Assembly (NCBI RefSeq): GCF_021590045.1
Contig: NZ_CP062221.1
Span: forward strand, 1,116,001-1,180,000
DNA: 64,000 bases
Direction: 5' to 3'
Origin: Cellulomonas palmilytica
GTDB lineage: Bacteria; Actinomycetota; Actinomycetes; Actinomycetales; Cellulomonadaceae
The notes under the pieces were generated by a model. It saw only the letters and a list, made by a program, of their open reading frames with translations. It did no database searches and was not told the origin of the DNA. Within the stretch, counting starts at the first letter, position 1; the number at the start of each line of letters is the position of its first letter. Shown here one piece after another: positions 55,505-64,000 of this stretch. Both the position numbers and the translations under genes were made by a program.

Positions 55505-57040
55505 GTGACCGACACCCCTTCCTCGCCCGCTGCCGACGTGCCCGCGGTCGTCTCCGACGACACGCCTGAGCAGATCCGCATCCGGCGCGAGAAGCGCGAG
55601 CGCCTCCTCGCGGAGGGCACGCCCGCGTACCCGGTGTCCGTGCCGCGCACGCACACGATCGAGCAGGTCCGGGCGGCGTACCCGGACCTCGAGGCGGGCC
55701 AGGAGACGGACGACGAGGTCGGCGTCGCGGGCCGCGTCGTGTTCCTGCGCAACACCGGCAAGCTGTGCTTCGTCACGCTGCAGGACGGCGCCGGCACGCG
55801 CCTGCAGGCGATGCTGTCGCTCGCCGAGGTCGGCGAGGACCGGCTCGCGGCGTTCAAGACCGACGTGGACCTCGGTGACCACCTGTTCGTGCACGGCCGC
55901 GTGATCATGTCGAAGCGCGGCGAGCTGTCGGTGTTCGCGGACTCCTGGCAGATGGCCGCGAAGGCCATTCGTCCGCTGCCGAACCTGTACGAGGGCGCGG
56001 AGCTGTCCGACGAGGCGCGTGTGCGTCAGCGTTACGTCGACCTGATCGTGAACCCGAAGGCGCGCGACATGGTGCGCACGCGCGCCGCGGTGGTGCGCTC
56101 GCTGCGCGACAACTTCGCGCGCCGCGGATTCCTCGAGGTCGAGACCCCGATGCTGCAGGTGCGTCCGGAGGGCGCGGCCGCGCGTCAGTTCGAGACGCAC
56201 ATGAATGCGTTCGACATCGAGCTGTTCCTGCGGATCGCGCCGGAGCTTTTCCTCAAGCGTGCCGCCGTCGGAGGGGTCGAGAAGGTCTTCGAGATCAACC
56301 GCAACTTCCGCAACGAGGGCGTCGACGCGACGCACTCGCCGGAGTTCGCGATGCTCGAGGCGTACGAGGCCTACGGCGACTACGACACGATGGCGGCGCT
56401 CACGCAGGACCTCGTGCAGACCGCCGCGCTCGAGGCGCTCGGCACGACGACGATGACGCTCGCCGACGGCTCGGAGTACGAGCTCGGGGGCGACTGGACG
56501 CACCTGACGATGTACGAGTCGCTGTCCGAGGCGCTGGGCGTCGAGATCACGCACGACACGGACGACGAGACGCTCCTGGCGCTGCTGGAGAAGGCGGAGA
56601 TCGAGCTCGCGCCCGCGCAGCGCAACCACGGCAAGCTCGTCGAGGAGCTGTGGGAGCACCACGTGGGCGCGCACCTGCACGCCCCGACGTTCGTGCGGGA
56701 CTTCCCGGTCGAGACGTCCCCGCTCACGCGCGACCACCGCAGCAAGCCGGGGCTCGTCGAGAAGTGGGACCTGTACGTGCGCGGGCTCGAGCTCGCCACC
56801 GCGTACTCCGAGCTCGTCGACCCCGTGGTCCAGCGTCAGCGGTTCGAGGCGCAGGCGCTGCTCGCGGCGCGCGGCGACGAGGAGGCCATGCGCATCGACG
56901 AGGACTTCCTCACCGCGATGGAGTTCGCCATGCCGCCGTCGGGCGGAATGGGAATGGGCATCGACCGCCTGCTCATCGCGATGACCGGACAGGGAATCCG
57001 CGACACGATCCTGTTCCCGCTCACGAAGCCGCAGGCCTGA
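55505..57040 (+). CDS. lysS: Lysyl-tRNA synthetase (class II)
   Basis: Charges tRNA-Lys. The 511-aa enzyme has the OB-fold anticodon domain (~60-180, [24 protein letters not shown]) and the class II core: motif 1 around [14 protein letters not shown], motif 2 [20 protein letters not shown] and motif 3 [14 protein letters not shown]. Length is typical. GTG at 55505 is 6 nt after TACCAT, a leaderless start. It is followed after 1 nt by a small membrane protein gene and then lsr2, as in mycobacteria, where lysS precedes lsr2. Confidence 0.97.
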   Translation: MTDTPSSPAADVPAVVSDDTPEQIRIRREKRERLLAEGTPAYPVSVPRTHTIEQVRAAYPDLEAGQETDDEVGVAGRVVFLRNTGKLCFVTLQDGAGTRLQAMLSLAEVGEDRLAAFKTDVDLGDHLFVHGRVIMSKRGELSVFADSWQMAAKAIRPLPNLYEGAELSDEARVRQRYVDLIVNPKARDMVRTRAAVVRSLRDNFARRGFLEVETPMLQVRPEGAAARQFETHMNAFDIELFLRIAPELFLKRAAVGGVEKVFEINRNFRNEGVDATHSPEFAMLEAYEAYGDYDTMAALTQDLVQTAALEALGTTTMTLADGSEYELGGDWTHLTMYESLSEALGVEITHDTDDETLLALLEKAEIELAPAQRNHGKLVEELWEHHVGAHLHAPTFVRDFPVETSPLTRDHRSKPGLVEKWDLYVRGLELATAYSELVDPVVQRQRFEAQALLAARGDEEAMRIDEDFLTAMEFAMPPSGGMGMGIDRLLIAMTGQGIRDTILFPLTKPQA

Positions 57041-57041
57041 G

Positions 57042-57239
57042 ATGGACGGCATCGGCGGTGTGCTGACGGCGGTCATTCCGTCGGTCGGTGTGGGTCTGCT
57101 GTTCTGGTTCGCGATGCGCGCCATCATGAACGCCGACCGCACGGAGCGTCAGGCCCTCGCGCGCATGGACGCCGAGGAGAACGCGCAACAGGCCGCGCGT
57201 TCGGCCAAGAATTCACAGGAAAACGGCTCGAACGTTTGA
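57042..57239 (+). CDS. Small single-helix membrane protein
   Basis: A 65-aa protein with one hydrophobic helix (GVLTAVIPSVGVGLLFWFA, ~6-24) and a charged, Gln/Asn-rich cytoplasmic tail. It starts 1 nt after lysS ends, so it is translated from the same message. Function unknown. Its position between lysS and lsr2 fits small genes seen there in Micrococcales. Confidence 0.75.
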   Translation: MDGIGGVLTAVIPSVGVGLLFWFAMRAIMNADRTERQALARMDAEENAQQAARSAKNSQENGSNV

Positions 57240-57314
57240 CCTGAAATGCATTCGGTGTGATGCTGGCGTGCGCACCCCCGCATATTCCTGCCACATCTTC
57301 CAGGAGATCATCGG

Positions 57315-57647
57315 ATGGCTCAGAAGGTTCAGGTCCTGCTCATCGACGACGTCGACGGCTCGTCCGCCGACGAGACCGTGACGTTCGCGCTCGACGGTGT
57401 GACGTACGAGATCGACCTCACCGCGAAGCGTGCTGCCGAGCTCCGTGACTCGTTCGCGACGTGGGTCGGCCACGCGCGCAAGGTCGGCGGCCGCTCGACG
57501 AGCGGTGCGGCCAAGCCCTCCTCGCGTCGCCGCAGCTCGAACGACGCCCAGGCGATCCGCGAGTGGGCGAAGGCCCAGGGTCTCGAGGTCTCGGAGCGCG
57601 GCCGCATCAGCGCGGACGTGCGTGAGGCGTACGACAAGGCCCACTGA
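57315..57647 (+). CDS. lsr2: Lsr2 nucleoid-associated protein
   Basis: An H-NS-like DNA-bridging protein that silences AT-rich, often horizontally acquired DNA. The 110-aa length is normal. The N-terminal dimerisation domain begins MAQKVQVLLIDDVDGS; the C-terminal DNA-binding domain (~75-110) ends AQAIREWAKAQGLEVSERGR with the AT-hook-like RGR. The middle Ser/Arg linker (STSGAAKPSSRRRSS) is typical. The upstream 75 nt are AT-richer than the surroundings. AGGAG is 8 nt before the ATG. Confidence 0.97.
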   Translation: MAQKVQVLLIDDVDGSSADETVTFALDGVTYEIDLTAKRAAELRDSFATWVGHARKVGGRSTSGAAKPSSRRRSSNDAQAIREWAKAQGLEVSERGRISADVREAYDKAH

Positions 57648-57713
57648 CGCTCGTCGTCGTCCCGGCGGCTCCAGCCACCCGGTGACGGCACGACACGCAG
57701 CACAGCAGGCAGC

Positions 57714-57753
57714 ACGAAGGCCCGGTCCCGCAGCCACGGGACCGGGCCTTCGT
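57714..57753. terminator. Bidirectional terminator between lsr2 and xylB
   Basis: A perfect 17-bp stem (ACGAAGGCCCGGTCCCG) with a 6-nt loop. The outer stem is the same as that at 31730. Confidence 0.88.
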
Positions 57754-57766
57754 CGTTCGTGGCCGC

Positions 57767-59197
57767 TCAGGCGTCCACGGGTCGGGTGGCGGTGAGCTCA
57801 CGCACCGCCGCGTACTGCTCGCGCACACGCGGTGCGGACGGCGCCGAGTACACCTCGGCCGTGCCCGCCGCGCTCCACGCGGGCGGCTCGTCGGCGCCCG
57901 AGAGCACCCACGCCGCCTGCCGGGCCGCACCGTCGGCGACGTACTCGCCGGGGGTGGGGACCAGCACGTCGAGACCGAGCACGCTCGGCGCGATGCGCCG
58001 CACGGCCTCGGACTTCGCGCCGCCGCCGATGAGGAACAGCCGCTCGACCGCGACGCCCGTCGCGCGCAGCGCGTCGATGCCGTCCGCGAGCGCGCACAGC
58101 ATCCCCTCCACCGCGGCCCGCGCGAGGTGCGCGGGCGTGGTGTTGGCCAGGCGCAGCCCGTGCAGGGCACCGGTGGCGTCGGGCTTGTTCGGCGTGCGCT
58201 CGCCCTCGAGGTAGGGGACGAGCACGAGGCCGTCCGCACCCGCAGGCGCCTGCAGCGCGAGCTCGGAGAGCCCGGCGTGGTCGACGCCGAGCATCCGGGC
58301 GGTCGCGTCGAGGACACGCGACGCGTTGAGCGTGCACGCGAGCGGCAGGAAGTGCCCGCTCGCGTCGGCGAAGCCGTTGACCATGCCGGAGCCGTCCGCG
58401 GCGGCCGAGCCGGTCACGGCGGACACGACGCCCGACGTGCCGATCGACACCGCGACGTCGCCCGGGCGCAGCCCGAGCGCGAGCGCGGCGGCCGCGTTGT
58501 CGCCCGCACCGGGACCGAGCACGGGCCGCCGGGCGCCGACGACGGAGCGCGGACCGGCCTCGTGCGGGCCGAGCACGCGCGGCAGCACCGCGTCGTGGCC
58601 GAGGCCCAGCTCGAGCAGGTCGTGCCGGTAGTCGTCGGTCGCGGGGGACCAGTAGCCGGTGCCGGACGCGTCGGAGCGGTCGGTGACGAGGTCCTCGAAC
58701 GCGGGCGAGCCGGGGCCGTGGCCGGCGAGCCGCCACGTCAGCCAGTCGTGCGGCAGCGCGACCGCCGCGACCCGCTTCGCGTTCTCGGGCTCGGCGTCGC
58801 GCAGCCAGCGCAGCTTGGTGACCGTGAGCGAGGCGACCAGCACGGAGCCGGTCGCGTCCGCCCACGCCTGCGGGCCGCCGCCCTCGGCGATCAGGTCGAG
58901 CGCGGCCTGCGCGGAGCGGGTGTCGTTCCACAGCAGCGCGTCACGGACGACCTCGCCGGTCTCGTCGAGCGTGACCATGCCGTGCTGCTGCCCGCCCACG
59001 CTGATCGCGTCGACGTCGTCGAGGCCGCCCGCGTCCGCGATCGCGGTCTGCAGGGCGTCCCACCATGCGGCGGGGGCGACCTCGGTGCCGTCGGGGTGGG
59101 ACGCGCGACCGGAGCGCACGAGCGCCCCGGTCGCGGCGTCCCGGACCACGACCTTGCAGGACTGGGTCGACGAGTCGACCCCGGCGACGAGCGCCAT
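57767..59197 (-). CDS. xylB: Xylulokinase
   Basis: Phosphorylates D-xylulose to xylulose 5-phosphate for the pentose phosphate pathway, following XylA. The 476-aa FGGY-family kinase begins [16 protein letters not shown], has the FGGY-type segments [15 protein letters not shown] and [17 protein letters not shown], and [12 protein letters not shown] near the C-terminus. It lies 29 nt downstream of xylA on the same strand, so they are cotranscribed, and it ends at the strong terminator shared with lsr2. Confidence 0.95.
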   Translation of the reverse strand: MALVAGVDSSTQSCKVVVRDAATGALVRSGRASHPDGTEVAPAAWWDALQTAIADAGGLDDVDAISVGGQQHGMVTLDETGEVVRDALLWNDTRSAQAALDLIAEGGGPQAWADATGSVLVASLTVTKLRWLRDAEPENAKRVAAVALPHDWLTWRLAGHGPGSPAFEDLVTDRSDASGTGYWSPATDDYRHDLLELGLGHDAVLPRVLGPHEAGPRSVVGARRPVLGPGAGDNAAAALALGLRPGDVAVSIGTSGVVSAVTGSAAADGSGMVNGFADASGHFLPLACTLNASRVLDATARMLGVDHAGLSELALQAPAGADGLVLVPYLEGERTPNKPDATGALHGLRLANTTPAHLARAAVEGMLCALADGIDALRATGVAVERLFLIGGGAKSEAVRRIAPSVLGLDVLVPTPGEYVADGAARQAAWVLSGADEPPAWSAAGTAEVYSAPSAPRVREQYAAVRELTATRPVDA

Positions 59198-59226
59198 GCC
59201 TGTTCCGTCCTGTCCTGTCGTGAGGG

Positions 59227-60417
59227 TCAGCCGCGCGCGCCGAGCGCGTGCTCGAGCGCGAGCTGGTTGAGGCGGACGAAGCCGAAGCCGTGCTTGGCGA
59301 CGGCGTCGACGTCGAAGTCCTCGAACGCGGAGCGGTCCGCGAGGAAGTCCGCGAGCGTCTCGCCCTCGTTCAGCGTGGGCTTGGCGAGCTCGAGCACGCC
59401 GGCGGCCTCGATGGCCTCCTTGACCTCGGGGTCCTCACGGAACGCGATCGCGCGCTCCTTGAGCAGGAGGTAGGTGGCCATGTTGGCGCGGGCCGACTCC
59501 CACACGCCGTCGAAGTCCTCGGTGCGCGAGGGCTTGTAGTCGAAGTGCACCGGGCCGGTGTACTTCGGGCCGCCGCCCGGGAAGCCGTTCTCGAGCAGGT
59601 CGACCGTGGCGAACGCGGAGAACAGGTCGCCGTGGCCGAACACCAGGTCCTGGTCGTACTTGATGCCGCGCTGGCCGTTGAGGTCGATGTGGAACAGCTT
59701 GTCGGCCCACAGCGCCTGCGCGAGGCCGGTGGTGTAGTTCAGGCCGGCCATCTGCTCGTGGCCCGTCTCCGGGTTGAGGCCGACGATGTCGCCGTTCTCG
59801 AGCTTGGCGATGAGGCCGAGCGCGTGGCCGATGGTCGGCAGGAGGATGTCGCCGCGGGGCTCGTTCGGCTTCGGCTCGAGCGCGATGCGGAGCTTGTAGC
59901 CCTTCTCCTTGATGTAGGCGGCGACGGTGTCGATGCCGTCGGCGTAGGCCTGGTGCGCGGCGTACAGGTCCTTGGCGGAGTCGTACTCGGCGCCCTCGCG
60001 GCCGCCCCACATGACGAACGTGTCGGCGTCGAGGGACGCGGCCAGGTCGACGTTGCGCAGGATCTTGCGCAGCGCGTAGCGGCGCACGCGGCGGTCGTTG
60101 GACGTGAACGCGCCGTCCTTGAAGATCGGGTGCGTGAACGTGTTCGTCGTGACCATCTCGACGGTGATGCCGGTCTCGGCCAGCGCGCCGCGGAAGCGGT
60201 CGAGGATCTTCTCGCGCTCGGCGTCCGACGAGCCGAACGGCACGACGTCGTCGTCGTGGAACGTCACGTGGGCCGCGCCGAGCTCGGCGAGCTTGTGGAC
60301 CGACTCGACCGGGTCGAGCCACGGCCGGGTGGCCGCGCCGAACGGGTCCTGCGCGTTCCATCCGACGGTCCACAGACCGAAGGAGAACTTGTCGGCGGGG
60401 GTGGGCTTGCGCACCAT
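59227..60417 (-). CDS. xylA: Xylose isomerase
   Basis: Converts D-xylose to D-xylulose, a metal-dependent TIM barrel. The 396-aa protein (group I, actinobacterial type) has [16 protein letters not shown] [11 protein letters not shown] with catalytic His, [25 protein letters not shown] and [16 protein letters not shown], which bind the metal ions and substrate. The ATG at 60417 follows a GTG; AGAGG lies 8 nt before the ATG. Upstream is the divergent ROK regulator and an AT-rich operator-like region, so xylose-dependent repression is likely. Confidence 0.97.
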   Translation of the reverse strand: MVRKPTPADKFSFGLWTVGWNAQDPFGAATRPWLDPVESVHKLAELGAAHVTFHDDDVVPFGSSDAEREKILDRFRGALAETGITVEMVTTNTFTHPIFKDGAFTSNDRRVRRYALRKILRNVDLAASLDADTFVMWGGREGAEYDSAKDLYAAHQAYADGIDTVAAYIKEKGYKLRIALEPKPNEPRGDILLPTIGHALGLIAKLENGDIVGLNPETGHEQMAGLNYTTGLAQALWADKLFHIDLNGQRGIKYDQDLVFGHGDLFSAFATVDLLENGFPGGGPKYTGPVHFDYKPSRTEDFDGVWESARANMATYLLLKERAIAFREDPEVKEAIEAAGVLELAKPTLNEGETLADFLADRSAFEDFDVDAVAKHGFGFVRLNQLALEHALGARG

Positions 60418-60444
60418 CACGGGTACCTCTCGTCATCGAGTGGG

Positions 60445-60485
60445 CGGGTATTTGTTGTATGGATGAACTTATGCGCGAGAACGGC
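60445..60485. promoter_or_regulatory. Operator region between xylA and the ROK gene
   Basis: The stretch around TATTTGTTGTATGGATGAAC is AT-rich in a very GC-rich region. It sits between the divergent xylA and regulator genes and contains an imperfect inverted pair (TTTGTT with GAACTTA-type half). It is a candidate binding site for the ROK repressor. Confidence 0.5.
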
Positions 60486-60491
60486 TAGGGT
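60486..60491 (+). promoter_or_regulatory. -10 box of the ROK gene
   Basis: TAGGGT, 7 nt, GTG at 60499. The operator-like sequence lies just upstream. Confidence 0.6.
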
Positions 60492-60498
60492 CAAGCCC

Positions 60499-61776
60499 GT
60501 GAAGAGTCCGGCGGCGCGGCAGGGCACCCTGCGCGAGCTCAACCTGGGTCTCGTGCTGCGCGAGGTCCTCGGCGCAGCGGCCACGCACACCACCCCACCG
60601 TCCCGCGCCGACGTCGCCGCGGCCACCGGGCTCACGCGCGCGACCGTCTCCGCGCTCGTCGACCGGCTCGTCGCGGGCGGCCTGCTCGCCGAGCTCGACC
60701 CCGTGCCCACGCAGCGCGCGGGACGCCCCGCGGTCCCGCTCGTCCCCGCGGGCGGCACGCTCGTCGCGATCGGCGCCGAGGTCAACGTCGACTACCTCGC
60801 GGTGCGTGCGGTCGACCTCGCGGGCCACGTGCTCGCCGAGCGCGTCCGGCACGCCGACCACCGCGGCTCCGACCCCGACGACGTGCTGCGCGTCCTGGGC
60901 GCGGTGGCCGACGAGGTGCTCGGCGAGGCGCTCGCCACGTGCGCCGGGACCCCTGCCGGGACCTCTGCCGGGACCTCTGCCGGGACCTCTTCCGGGACCG
61001 GCGCCGCCACGGGGGACGACGAGCCGCCCGGCCCCGCCCCGCGCGTCGTCGGGACCGCGGTCGCGCTGCCGGGCCTCGTCGGCCGCACCACCGGGACCCT
61101 GCTGCTCGCGCCCAACCTCGGCTGGCGCGAGGTCGACGTCGTGCGCGTGCTCGCCGAGTCGTCCCGCACGTTCGCCGAGCACCGCCCCACGCTCGCCAAC
61201 GAGGCCGACCTCGCGGCGCTCGCCGAGTCGCGCGTGCGCCGCCCCGAGGGGCTCGCGAGCTTCGTGCTCGTCTCCGGCGAGGTCGGCATCGGTGCCGCGA
61301 TCGTGCTCGACGGGCGCGTGTTCGGCGGCCGGCACGGCTGGGCCGGCGAGCTGGGCCACACGCTCGTCGCGGGTGCGCGCCAGCTCGAGCAGGTCGCGGG
61401 CCAGGACGCGATGCTGCGCGCCGCCGGCCTGCCGCGCGACGAGGGCGTCGAGCCGCTCGTCGCGGCCCTCGCCGCCGACGACGCCGCCGCGCACGCGGCC
61501 GTCGCGAGCGCGGGGGAGGCGCTCGGTGTCGCGCTCGCCAACGTGCTCAACACCGTCGACGTCCCGCACGTGGTCCTCGGCGGGACGTACGCGCGGCTCG
61601 CGGACCACGTGAGCGAGCCCGTCCTCGCGGCGCTGCGCGCGCACGTGCTCGCCGCGCCCTGGGCCGAGCCGAGCGTCGACGTGGCCCGCGCGGGCGACCA
61701 CGCCGCCGTCGCGGGCGCGACGCACGCGGTGCGCGACCGGGTCGTCGCCGACCCGACCGCCTGGCTCACGTCCTGA
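60499..61776 (+). CDS. ROK family transcriptional regulator (XylR-like)
   Basis: A 425-aa repressor of the ROK family, very likely controlling xylAB. The N-terminal winged helix (~10-70) contains RADVAAATGLTRATVSALVDRL; the sugar-kinase-like domain follows with VIGTAVALPG-like VGTAVALPGLV and FGGRHGWAGELGH. The second zinc-binding CxCGxxGC motif of many ROK proteins is not present, which is common in some XylR. Residues ~150-175 are a Thr/Gly/Ala low-complexity insert (GTSAGTSAGT). GTG at 60499 is 7 nt after TAGGGT. It is divergent from xylA. Confidence 0.88.
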   Translation: MKSPAARQGTLRELNLGLVLREVLGAAATHTTPPSRADVAAATGLTRATVSALVDRLVAGGLLAELDPVPTQRAGRPAVPLVPAGGTLVAIGAEVNVDYLAVRAVDLAGHVLAERVRHADHRGSDPDDVLRVLGAVADEVLGEALATCAGTPAGTSAGTSAGTSSGTGAATGDDEPPGPAPRVVGTAVALPGLVGRTTGTLLLAPNLGWREVDVVRVLAESSRTFAEHRPTLANEADLAALAESRVRRPEGLASFVLVSGEVGIGAAIVLDGRVFGGRHGWAGELGHTLVAGARQLEQVAGQDAMLRAAGLPRDEGVEPLVAALAADDAAAHAAVASAGEALGVALANVLNTVDVPHVVLGGTYARLADHVSEPVLAALRAHVLAAPWAEPSVDVARAGDHAAVAGATHAVRDRVVADPTAWLTS

Positions 61777-61813
61777 CCGGCGTCCTGACCAGCGCGTCCG
61801 GGTCGCCGCTGCC

Positions 61814-61819
61814 TAGACT
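61814..61819 (+). promoter_or_regulatory. -10 box of the lactonase gene
   Basis: TAGACT, 6 nt, GTG at 61826. Confidence 0.6.
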
Positions 61820-61825
61820 CGCCGC

Positions 61826-62998
61826 GTGACTGAGCTGTGGATCGGGACCTACCCCGCAGCGGGGGCCGGCACACCCGTCGGGCAGGGCGAGGGCGTCTGG
61901 TCGGTCGTGCTCGACGACGAGACGGGCGCGCTGACCGGTGCGCGGCTGCGCGCCGAGCTGCCCGCGCCGTCGTTCCTCGCGCTGCGCACGCCGTTCGCGG
62001 GGGCTCCCGACCGACCCGGTGACGGGGCCGGCGACGACGTCGGCCCGGTCCCGTCCCACGTGTACGCGGTGCTCGAGGACGACGCGGGCCGCGTCGCGGG
62101 GCTGCTGCCGCACGACGGCACGCTCGCGCCCGACGCGTTCGTCCCCTCGGGCGGCGCGTACCCGTGCCACGTGCTCGCGACCGAGGACGCGCTGCTGGTC
62201 GCCAACTACGGCTCGGGCACGCTCGGCGTGCTCGCGCTCGACGGGTCGGGGGCGTTGCGCAGCGAGCAGCCCGCGGTGCTCGGCCACGCGGGCAGCGGCC
62301 CGCGCGAGGACCGGCAGGAGGGGCCGCACGCGCACTTCGTCGCGCTCGCGCCCGGCGGCCGCCACGTGCTCGTCGTCGACCTCGGCACCGACGAGATCCG
62401 CCGGTACGCGTGGGACGGGCGCACCGCGACGCCCGACGGCATCGCCGCGACGCTCCCGCCCGGCACCGGCCCGCGGCACCTGGACTTCTCCTCCGACGGG
62501 CGGTTCGCGTACGTCGCGGGCGAGCTCGACGTGGCGGTGCACGTGCTCGCGTGGGACACGACCACGGCGACGGGGACGCCGGTGCAGTCGGTCCCGGCGG
62601 TCGTCGTCGACGATCCCGACGAGCACGATCCCGACGAGCACGGGCACGACGAGCGCGGGCACGACGAGCGTGCGCCCGGGCAGCCCTCGCACCTCGTCGT
62701 CGACTCCGGCGCGGTGCTCGTCGCGGTGCGCGGCACGGACGTGCTCACGGCGTACCGGGTCGGCCCCGACGGGCTGCTCGGTGCCGGGCGGTCCGTGGAC
62801 CTCGGGGGGTCCTGGCCGCGGCACTTCGCGGTCGTGGGGCGGTGGGTCGTGGTCGCGCTCGAGCGGGCCGGCGAGCTCGTCGTGCTCGACCGCGTGCTGC
62901 TGACCGCCGACGAGGACGCGACCGGGTCGGGCGCGCCCGACCCGGTGCGGGGGCGCGTGCCGCTGCCGTCGCCCACGTGCGTGCTGCCGCACGCGTGA
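61826..62998 (+). CDS. Lactonase family beta-propeller protein
   Basis: A 390-aa seven-bladed propeller of the 6-phosphogluconolactonase/lactonase (Pgl-like, PF10282) family. Characteristic segments are ELWIGTYPAAG at the start, SYACHVLATEDALLVANYGSG-like PCHVLATEDALLVANYGSG (~110-130), DRQEGPHAHFVALAPGG and TGPRHLDFSSDGRFAYV. It could hydrolyse a sugar lactone, in keeping with the neighbouring xylose genes, but the reaction is not shown. Residues ~262-284 are an Asp/Glu/His repeat (DEHDPDEHGHDE) inserted in a loop. GTG at 61826 follows TAGACT by 6 nt. Confidence 0.85.
   Translation: MTELWIGTYPAAGAGTPVGQGEGVWSVVLDDETGALTGARLRAELPAPSFLALRTPFAGAPDRPGDGAGDDVGPVPSHVYAVLEDDAGRVAGLLPHDGTLAPDAFVPSGGAYPCHVLATEDALLVANYGSGTLGVLALDGSGALRSEQPAVLGHAGSGPREDRQEGPHAHFVALAPGGRHVLVVDLGTDEIRRYAWDGRTATPDGIAATLPPGTGPRHLDFSSDGRFAYVAGELDVAVHVLAWDTTTATGTPVQSVPAVVVDDPDEHDPDEHGHDERGHDERAPGQPSHLVVDSGAVLVAVRGTDVLTAYRVGPDGLLGAGRSVDLGGSWPRHFAVVGRWVVVALERAGELVVLDRVLLTADEDATGSGAPDPVRGRVPLPSPTCVLPHA
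62605..62680 (+). repeat. Repeat coding Asp/Glu/His in the lactonase gene
   Basis: Copies of GATCCCGACGAGCAC and GGGCACGACGAGCGC stand in tandem. The GACGAGCAC core also forms the repeats in folP and the PCMT-like gene. Confidence 0.6.
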
Positions 62999-63121
62999 CC
63001 CGCCGACCCGCCCGTCCAGCAGGCGGGACGGGCCGCACGCGCGGCGCACCGGGCCGTCGCAGCGGCGACAATGACTGAGCACTCAGCTACCCACCCAGCC
63101 GGACGACCAGCAGGAGGACCC

Positions 63122-64000
63122 GTGGACCGGGCACCGCGCATCGCGATGCTGTCCGTGCACACCTCGCCGCTGGAGCAGCCGGGCACCGGGGACGCGGGCG
63201 GCATGAACGTCTACGTGCTCGAGCTGTCGCGGGCGCTCGCGGCCCGCGGTGCGCGCGTCGAGATCTTCACGCGCGCGACCTCCTCCGAGCTGCCCGAGAA
63301 CGTCGTGCTGCCCGGCCTCGAGGCCGACGGCACGCCGCTCACGATCGAGGACGCCCCCGAGCGCGTGCGCGAGGTCCTCACCGCGCACGAGGTGCCCGCC
63401 GGTGTCGTCCCGCCCGTCGTCGTGCACCACGTGCCCGCCGGCCCGTTCGAGCGGCTCGACAAGAACGACCTGCCGGGCGTGCTGTGCGGCATGGCCGCGG
63501 GCGTCCTGCGGTGGGAGGCCGCGCGGCGGCCCGGCTGGTACGACGTCGTGCACTCGCACTACTGGCTCTCGGGGCAGGTCGGTGCGATCGCCGCCGACCG
63601 CTGGGAGGTGCCGCTCGTGCACACCGCGCACACCCTGGCCAAGGTCAAGAACGCGTCGCTCGCGCCCGGGGACCAGCCCGAGCCGCCCGCGCGCGTGCTC
63701 GGTGAGGAGCAGGTCGTCGTCGACGCGGACGCGCTCGTCGCGTCGACCCCCGCCGAGGCCGCCGAGCTCGTCGACCTGTACGGCGCCGACCCGGCGCGCG
63801 TGCACGTCGTCGAGCCCGGGGTCGACCTCGAGCGCTTCGCGCCCGTCCCGTCCGACGAGCGTGCGCAGGCCCGGGCGGCGCTCGGGCTGCCCGCGGACCG
63901 CGACGTCGTGCTGTTCGCCGGGCGCGTGCAGCCGCTCAAGGCGCCCGACGTGCTGGTCCGCGCGCTCGGCGTGCTGCGCGAGACCGGCCGGCCCGTGCCC
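63122..64000 (+). CDS. mshA: D-inositol-3-phosphate glycosyltransferase, 3' end missing
   Basis: The first committed enzyme of mycothiol synthesis: it joins N-acetylglucosamine from UDP-GlcNAc to inositol 3-phosphate. The first 293 residues are in the window and match a GT-B family 4 glycosyltransferase: [20 protein letters not shown] (~9-28) is the MshA signature; [23 protein letters not shown] and [11 protein letters not shown] follow; [14 protein letters not shown] opens the donor domain. GTG at 63122 has GCAGGAGG 4 nt upstream; an in-frame ATG at 63071, right at a GACAAT box, would add 17 residues. The gene continues beyond 64000. Mycothiol is the cofactor of the maleylpyruvate isomerase family protein at 26232. 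Confidence 0.94.
   Translation, partial: MDRAPRIAMLSVHTSPLEQPGTGDAGGMNVYVLELSRALAARGARVEIFTRATSSELPENVVLPGLEADGTPLTIEDAPERVREVLTAHEVPAGVVPPVVVHHVPAGPFERLDKNDLPGVLCGMAAGVLRWEAARRPGWYDVVHSHYWLSGQVGAIAADRWEVPLVHTAHTLAKVKNASLAPGDQPEPPARVLGEEQVVVDADALVASTPAEAAELVDLYGADPARVHVVEPGVDLERFAPVPSDERAQARAALGLPADRDVVLFAGRVQPLKAPDVLVRALGVLRETGRPVP

Overview
The window is a stretch of chromosome from a very GC-rich actinobacterium. The evidence is lsr2 (nucleoid protein), mshA and a maleylpyruvate-isomerase-type protein (mycothiol), a DUF222/HNH endonuclease, a mycobacterium-like gene order from ftsH to lsr2, and many start codons placed 6-8 nt after a TANNNT -10 box (leaderless genes). Xylose genes and the general gene set suggest Micrococcales, probably Cellulomonas or a close relative; the genus is inferred, not shown. 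No prophage, IS element, CRISPR array, rRNA or tRNA was seen.

Layout. 1-25 kb is a loosely packed accessory-like zone: RNase HI, a secreted subtilase, a PCMT-like methyltransferase, a GMC oxidoreductase, a VanY-like peptidase, a truncated LuxR-type ATPase, OsmC, a FeoA-like small protein, a fused FAD/Fe-S dehydrogenase, a DUF222-HNH protein, a PPOX protein, a thiamine-binding protein and a protein joining a degenerate nuclease-like domain to a RAMA (modified-DNA reader) domain. The gaps here hold minisatellites and hairpin repeats. 23-30 kb (minus strand) carries a hydrolase, a dehydrogenase, DUF5995, a mycothiol-dependent isomerase-like protein, then metX and metY (methionine), with a leaderless seven-residue upstream ORF before metY. 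30-36 kb holds cell-wall genes (NlpC/P60, dacB), ppa, a DUF2342 protease, tilS and hpt.

37-58 kb is a conserved core: ftsH, folE, a PlsC-like acyltransferase, folP, folB-folK fusion, DUF3180, two PH-domain membrane proteins, a DUF2520 protein, panC, panD, nadB, nadC, a sigma factor with a membrane partner, lysS and lsr2. It makes folate, pantothenate and NAD precursors, largely as overlapping operons. 57.7-62 kb is a xylose unit (xylA, xylB minus; ROK regulator plus) followed by a beta-propeller lactonase. mshA runs off the right edge.

Themes worth a second look: a 72-bp-period array of palindromes in two clusters 41 kb apart, one invading the 3' end of rnhA; in-frame simple repeats (Asp-Glu-His, Gly-Ala, Thr-Gly-Thr) inside unrelated proteins; the metY leader peptide; and the nuclease-like/RAMA protein.
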